This document shows positions 61,056 through 64,000 of a stretch of DNA of 64,000 nt, piece by piece. This DNA comes from Aldehydirespirator sp965220485 (GTDB lineage: Bacteria > Actinomycetota > Acidimicrobiia > Acidimicrobiales > Aldehydirespiratoraceae): positions 3,968,001-4,032,000 of the forward strand of contig OZ244832.1 in NCBI GenBank assembly GCA_965220485.1, read 5' to 3'. The first letter of the stretch is position 1, and each line of letters opens with the position of its first letter. The notes beneath the pieces were generated by a model that saw only the letters and a program-made list of their open reading frames with translations, did not search any database and had not been told where the DNA came from. Position numbers and translations under genes: made by a program.

Positions 61056-62834
61056 ATGACGATCGACCTGTTTGCTGCACCCGACGGGGCGCACGGTACG
61101 GTGCCGTCGATGGTGCAGGTGCGCCGCAGCGACCCCGTCTATATGGCGCACGCCTACCTCACCAAGGTGCCCCTCACCGCGATCGCGCCCTTCATCGAGG
61201 CGTTCACCGAACCTGGCGACGTGGTACTTGACCCCTTTGCCGGCTCGGGGATGACCGGCATTGCCGCGCTGGTGACGGGCCGGCGGGCGGTGCTCTACGA
61301 CGTGTCCGTGCTTGGTCGCCACATCGGTTCCAACTACGTGAACCTCGTTGACGCCAAGATGTTGGATGAGCGCGGCGAGGTTGTCTTGAGACGTGCTCTG
61401 GAGCGGATCGGCGACGTCTATGCCGTGGCTTGCGAGTCCTGTGGGGGAGAGGCTCGACTCGCCAAGAGCGTTTGGTCGGCGGTGATCGAGTGCGGCGCTT
61501 GTCGGGCGCCGGTCAACTACTACCGCTGCCTGGAGGACGCCGACTGGCATCGGGAGCGGATGACCTGCCCGCATTGCGGTGCCGCCGCCAGCAGCCGGTG
61601 CCAACGGTTGTTTGAGGAGCCGGTGCTTGACTCGATCTCCTGCGAGTGCAAACGCACCCAGCTAGAGCAACCTTCGAGCGCGCCGCCGAACCAACCCGAG
61701 GCCGCGGATCTGCGCTGGCCCGACGTATCCATCGAGGCGACCCGCCAGATGTACGCCGCCTCCGCACTTGGACGCCACGGTCTCACGTCGACCGCCGCGT
61801 TCTACTCGCACCGCAACCTATGTGCGCTGGCCGCGCTACGCGACGCCATCGACGATGTCGCCGAGCCGGAGTTGCGCGCCAAGCTGCTATTCGTGTTCAC
61901 GTCCATCCTGACCAGGGCCAGCAAGCGTTACCAGTGGTCGCGCAAGCGCCCCCTCAACGCGGCCAACGCCAACTACTACGTCGCGCCGGTGTTCTACGAG
62001 TGGAACGTGTTCGACCTCTTCGCCCGCAAAGTGCAGGCAGCGATTCGATCCGATGACTGGATCAGGAACCGGCGGGGCGCCGCCTCGGTCCACGACTGCG
62101 CCCGCGGCCCCGACGTTGCCTACGAGATCGCCAGCGCCGATCGTCTGCCGCTCGCGGATGATTCGGTGGACTACGTGTTCACCGATCCGCCCTTCGGCTC
62201 CAACATCTTCTACTCCGACATGAGCCTGTTCCAGGAGGCCTGGCTCAACGCCACGACCGACCCCGGTGCCGAGGCAGTAGTCGATCGTGCTGACACCGGC
62301 GGGCCGCGCCGCACGGCGGAGCGCTACGAGGCCATCCTCACCGGCGCATTCAAGGAGTGCAGACGCGTCCTCAAGCCTGGCGGGCACATCACCGTGCTGT
62401 TCGGCAACAGCTCTGGCGCGATGTGGCAACTCCTGCAACGCGCCGTGGGGGCCGCCGGGCTCGAAGTGGCCCCAGAGTTGATCGCCGTCCTCGACAAGGG
62501 CCAACGCTCGGTCAAGGGCCTCGCCTCAGGCTTCGAGAACGTCGCCACGCTTGATCTCATGCTCACGCTGCGCTCCGCCTCGCGCCCCTCTGGCCCCGTG
62601 CAGGCACCGCCGGTCACGGCCGTCGAGAACCTTGTCGACGGTCTCTTGGCCAGCGACTCTGCCATGAGCCCCAGCCGCCTGTACGTCGCCCTGCTGCGCC
62701 ATGGCATCGCCAACCGGTGGGACCTCAGCCAACTCGACCTGCGAGGCGTCACGGCGCAACTCCGAGCCGCGGACTTCACCATCGACCGCCGCAGCGCCGA
62801 AGTCGTACCACTGCTGCAGCACGGACGGCTCTGA
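61056..62834 (+). CDS. Zinc-ribbon-containing DNA methyltransferase (DPPF motif)
   Basis: A 592-residue protein from ATG 61056 (MTIDLFAAPDGAHGTVPSMVQVRRSDPVYMAHAYLTKVP); ATG 61017 is possible. Motif I is FTEPGDVVLDPFAGSGMTGIAAL; two zinc-ribbon segments follow (CESCGGEARLAKSVWSAVIECGAC; CPHCGAAASSRCQRL); catalytic motif IV is VDYVFTDPPFGSNIFYSDMSLFQEAWL. The C-terminal domain (VTAVENLVDGLLASDSAMSPSRLYVALLRHGIANRW) may bind DNA. The motif order places it with N6-adenine or N4-cytosine methylases rather than HsdM. It is divergent from the putative nuclease and is flanked downstream by a scar of hsdR. Confidence 0.88.
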   Translation: MTIDLFAAPDGAHGTVPSMVQVRRSDPVYMAHAYLTKVPLTAIAPFIEAFTEPGDVVLDPFAGSGMTGIAALVTGRRAVLYDVSVLGRHIGSNYVNLVDAKMLDERGEVVLRRALERIGDVYAVACESCGGEARLAKSVWSAVIECGACRAPVNYYRCLEDADWHRERMTCPHCGAAASSRCQRLFEEPVLDSISCECKRTQLEQPSSAPPNQPEAADLRWPDVSIEATRQMYAASALGRHGLTSTAAFYSHRNLCALAALRDAIDDVAEPELRAKLLFVFTSILTRASKRYQWSRKRPLNAANANYYVAPVFYEWNVFDLFARKVQAAIRSDDWIRNRRGAASVHDCARGPDVAYEIASADRLPLADDSVDYVFTDPPFGSNIFYSDMSLFQEAWLNATTDPGAEAVVDRADTGGPRRTAERYEAILTGAFKECRRVLKPGGHITVLFGNSSGAMWQLLQRAVGAAGLEVAPELIAVLDKGQRSVKGLASGFENVATLDLMLTLRSASRPSGPVQAPPVTAVENLVDGLLASDSAMSPSRLYVALLRHGIANRWDLSQLDLRGVTAQLRAADFTIDRRSAEVVPLLQHGRL

Positions 62835-63133
62835 GGGCCGGCCTCGGTCACGCCCACCGCGTCCACGATCACGAAGCGGTCCTTGGCCCTGCCCGCCTTC
62901 TTGGCCTCGATCACTCCCACCGCCTGGCGGTCGACGAAGAGCACGTAGTCGGCCGGGCTGGCCTCGGTGGGGACCTCCCGCACGGCCACGCCCTGCGCCG
63001 CAGCTACCGCCGCGTGCCCGTAGTCCTGCACCATCCAGCCGCACGCGCCGAGCTGCTCGTCGATCTCCATCCGAGCCCGCTGCTCTGGATCAAGATACTT
63101 CGATGGCGGGTCGGCGGCGTCAGCGTGAGGCAC
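62835..63133 (-). pseudogene. hsdR fragment with internal deletion
   Basis: From 63133 down, the minus strand reads MPHADAADPPSKYLDPEQRARMEIDEQLGACGWMVQDYGHAAVAAAQGVAVREVPTEASPADYVLFVDRQAVGVIEAKKAG, closely matching the HsdR N-terminus at 57190-57421. It then jumps to AKDRFVIVDAVGVTEAG, which in the intact gene lies about 1.57 kb further on (55570-55620). Nucleotide identity across the N-terminal part is about 85-90%. The remnant abuts the end of the methylase gene and has no further reading frame of its own. Confidence 0.9.
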
Positions 63134-63191
63134 CGGCGGGCATCGTAGGACATGACTGTTGCTGCGGTGGCCGCCGGGCTTAAGATGAGCT

Positions 63192-64000
63192 TCAGTTGTC
63201 GCTTGGGGTGGACAAGCAGACGGTGACGCTGTCGGCGGCGGGGGAGAGGGCTGCGAGGTCGCAGAAGGTGGCCTTCGAGACGAACCAGCGGCCGTCGATC
63301 AGAACCGCCCCGCCCTCTCGGCCGTCGAAGATGACTTGGTCGTTGAGCAGGATCGAATAGACGACCCGGGCGGTGGTGGCCGACGTGCGAGAGATCGAGT
63401 CGACCCGGGCCCGGACGGCCGCCCCCGCCCCTCCGGCCTTCACGAAGACCTGGCGGGCCGCCGCCCGCATGCCCTCGAAGTCCTCCACTTGGTCGATGCG
63501 CACCTCGATGTCGCTGATCGATCCGTCCAGGTGGGTCTCGAAGGCGGTCGCGATGGCCTCGGCCGTGACCTCGTCGACTGGCTGGCCGTCCGCCGGTGCG
63601 GGCTCATCGGGCTCCCCGGGCAGCGATGCGGGGGCTGCGTCCACCCCGCCAGTCCCGGCGGCGTCGCACACCAGTGTGAGCGCTACGCCGGTGTGGTCTG
63701 ACGGGAAGGCCAGCTCGCCGGCCGCGGGCTCTGCGTTGAACAGCCCGGTGCCCTGGCCAACCGAGCAGTCCCGCCCCGGAGCCGAGTACAGCAGGTAGTC
63801 GATGCGGCTGCTCTGGATGCTGGCCGGATCTGCCATGTCGGCTAGGGACGCGTCCTCCCGCCCAGCCGTGCAGCCCGTCCCGCTGTCAGGATCGCACTCG
63901 CTGCGGCCCGCGGCCAGGTGCGAGTCGACGAACCCGGCGCCGTCGAATACCGCCAACGTGGGACTGCTGGCCGAGTCGTTCAAGTCGCCGCCGACCACCG
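63192..64000 (-). CDS. Endonuclease/exonuclease/phosphatase-family protein, 3' part, with MTB12-like C-terminal domain (runs off the window)
   Basis: Only the C-terminal ~269 residues are present; the gene continues beyond 64000. The EEP (DNase I-like) fold is shown by VVGGDLNDSAS and the catalytic-end motif AFPSDHTGVALTL, with SRIDYLLYSAPG between. After a Pro/Glu-rich linker (LPGEPDEPAPADGQPVD), a domain of about 100 residues (AIATAFETHLDGSISDIEVRIDQVEDFEGMRAAARQVFVKAG...GRWFVSKATFCDLAAL) resembles actinobacterial MTB12-type antigens. Two cysteine-containing stretches in the EEP part (ECDPDSGTGCTAG, RDCSVG) suggest a secreted, disulfide-containing protein. The substrate could be nucleic acid or phospho-lipid; not decidable here. 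Confidence 0.75.
   Translation of the reverse strand, partial: VVGGDLNDSASSPTLAVFDGAGFVDSHLAAGRSECDPDSGTGCTAGREDASLADMADPASIQSSRIDYLLYSAPGRDCSVGQGTGLFNAEPAAGELAFPSDHTGVALTLVCDAAGTGGVDAAPASLPGEPDEPAPADGQPVDEVTAEAIATAFETHLDGSISDIEVRIDQVEDFEGMRAAARQVFVKAGGAGAAVRARVDSISRTSATTARVVYSILLNDQVIFDGREGGAVLIDGRWFVSKATFCDLAALSPAADSVTVCLSTPSDN

Overview
The window is high-GC DNA with dense coding on both strands and actinobacterial-type gene content: a pyridoxamine-oxidase/F420-type flavoprotein, acyl-CoA metabolism, an AddAB-like helicase-nuclease pair, an MTB12-like C-terminal domain, and frequent GTG starts. I see no rRNA, tRNA, transposase or phage structural gene. An uncultured member of Actinomycetota, possibly Acidimicrobiia, would fit; this is inference from protein style only.

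Layout. Positions 1-4644 hold a DUF1156 adenine methylase and a DUF499 ATPase (a BREX/Pgl-type defence pair), each interrupted by a one-base frameshift. From 4688 to about 28.9 kb the content is mostly metabolic: enoyl-CoA hydratase, acyl-CoA synthetase, a large cadherin/SLH surface protein, two fold-type II PLP enzymes, a MarR regulator, AddA/AddB, a 2-oxoglutarate dioxygenase, a PPOX protein, an amidohydrolase, a Rieske oxygenase with a frameshift, a Nudix-DUF1445 fusion and a cupin. Several of the gaps here carry interspersed repeats.

From about 29 kb to 63 kb lies a defence and toxin-antitoxin island. It contains two DUF4143 ATPases, a DprA-like gene followed by a ComF/HigA chimera, a three-gene operon (TerB_N/TerB_C protein, BrxD-like ATPase, Lhr-like helicase fused to a DEDD exonuclease and a BRCT domain), and an NYN RNase. 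It continues with a TcmP/three-Cys pair, an Mrr endonuclease, an ApeA-like HEPN protein, and a type I restriction system. In that system hsdM is separated from hsdS and hsdR by a block of toxin-antitoxin genes. The island ends with a SWIM protein, a nuclease-like HEAT-repeat protein divergent from a DNA methylase, and a scar of a second hsdR copy. A truncated endonuclease/exonuclease/phosphatase gene closes the window.

The strongest candidate for a poorly described system is the TerB/BrxD/helicase-nuclease operon at 32.1-39.6 kb. Its divergent promoter region carries three 23-bp direct repeats. Second are the TcmP/three-Cys pair in AT-richer DNA and the HEAT/nuclease plus methylase cassette flanked by hsdR sequence. 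Gene decay is visible throughout: two RelE-type remnants, a PIN-like gene with a nonsense codon, a cupin duplicate that lost its start codon, and three one-base frameshifts that are either real or sequencing errors.
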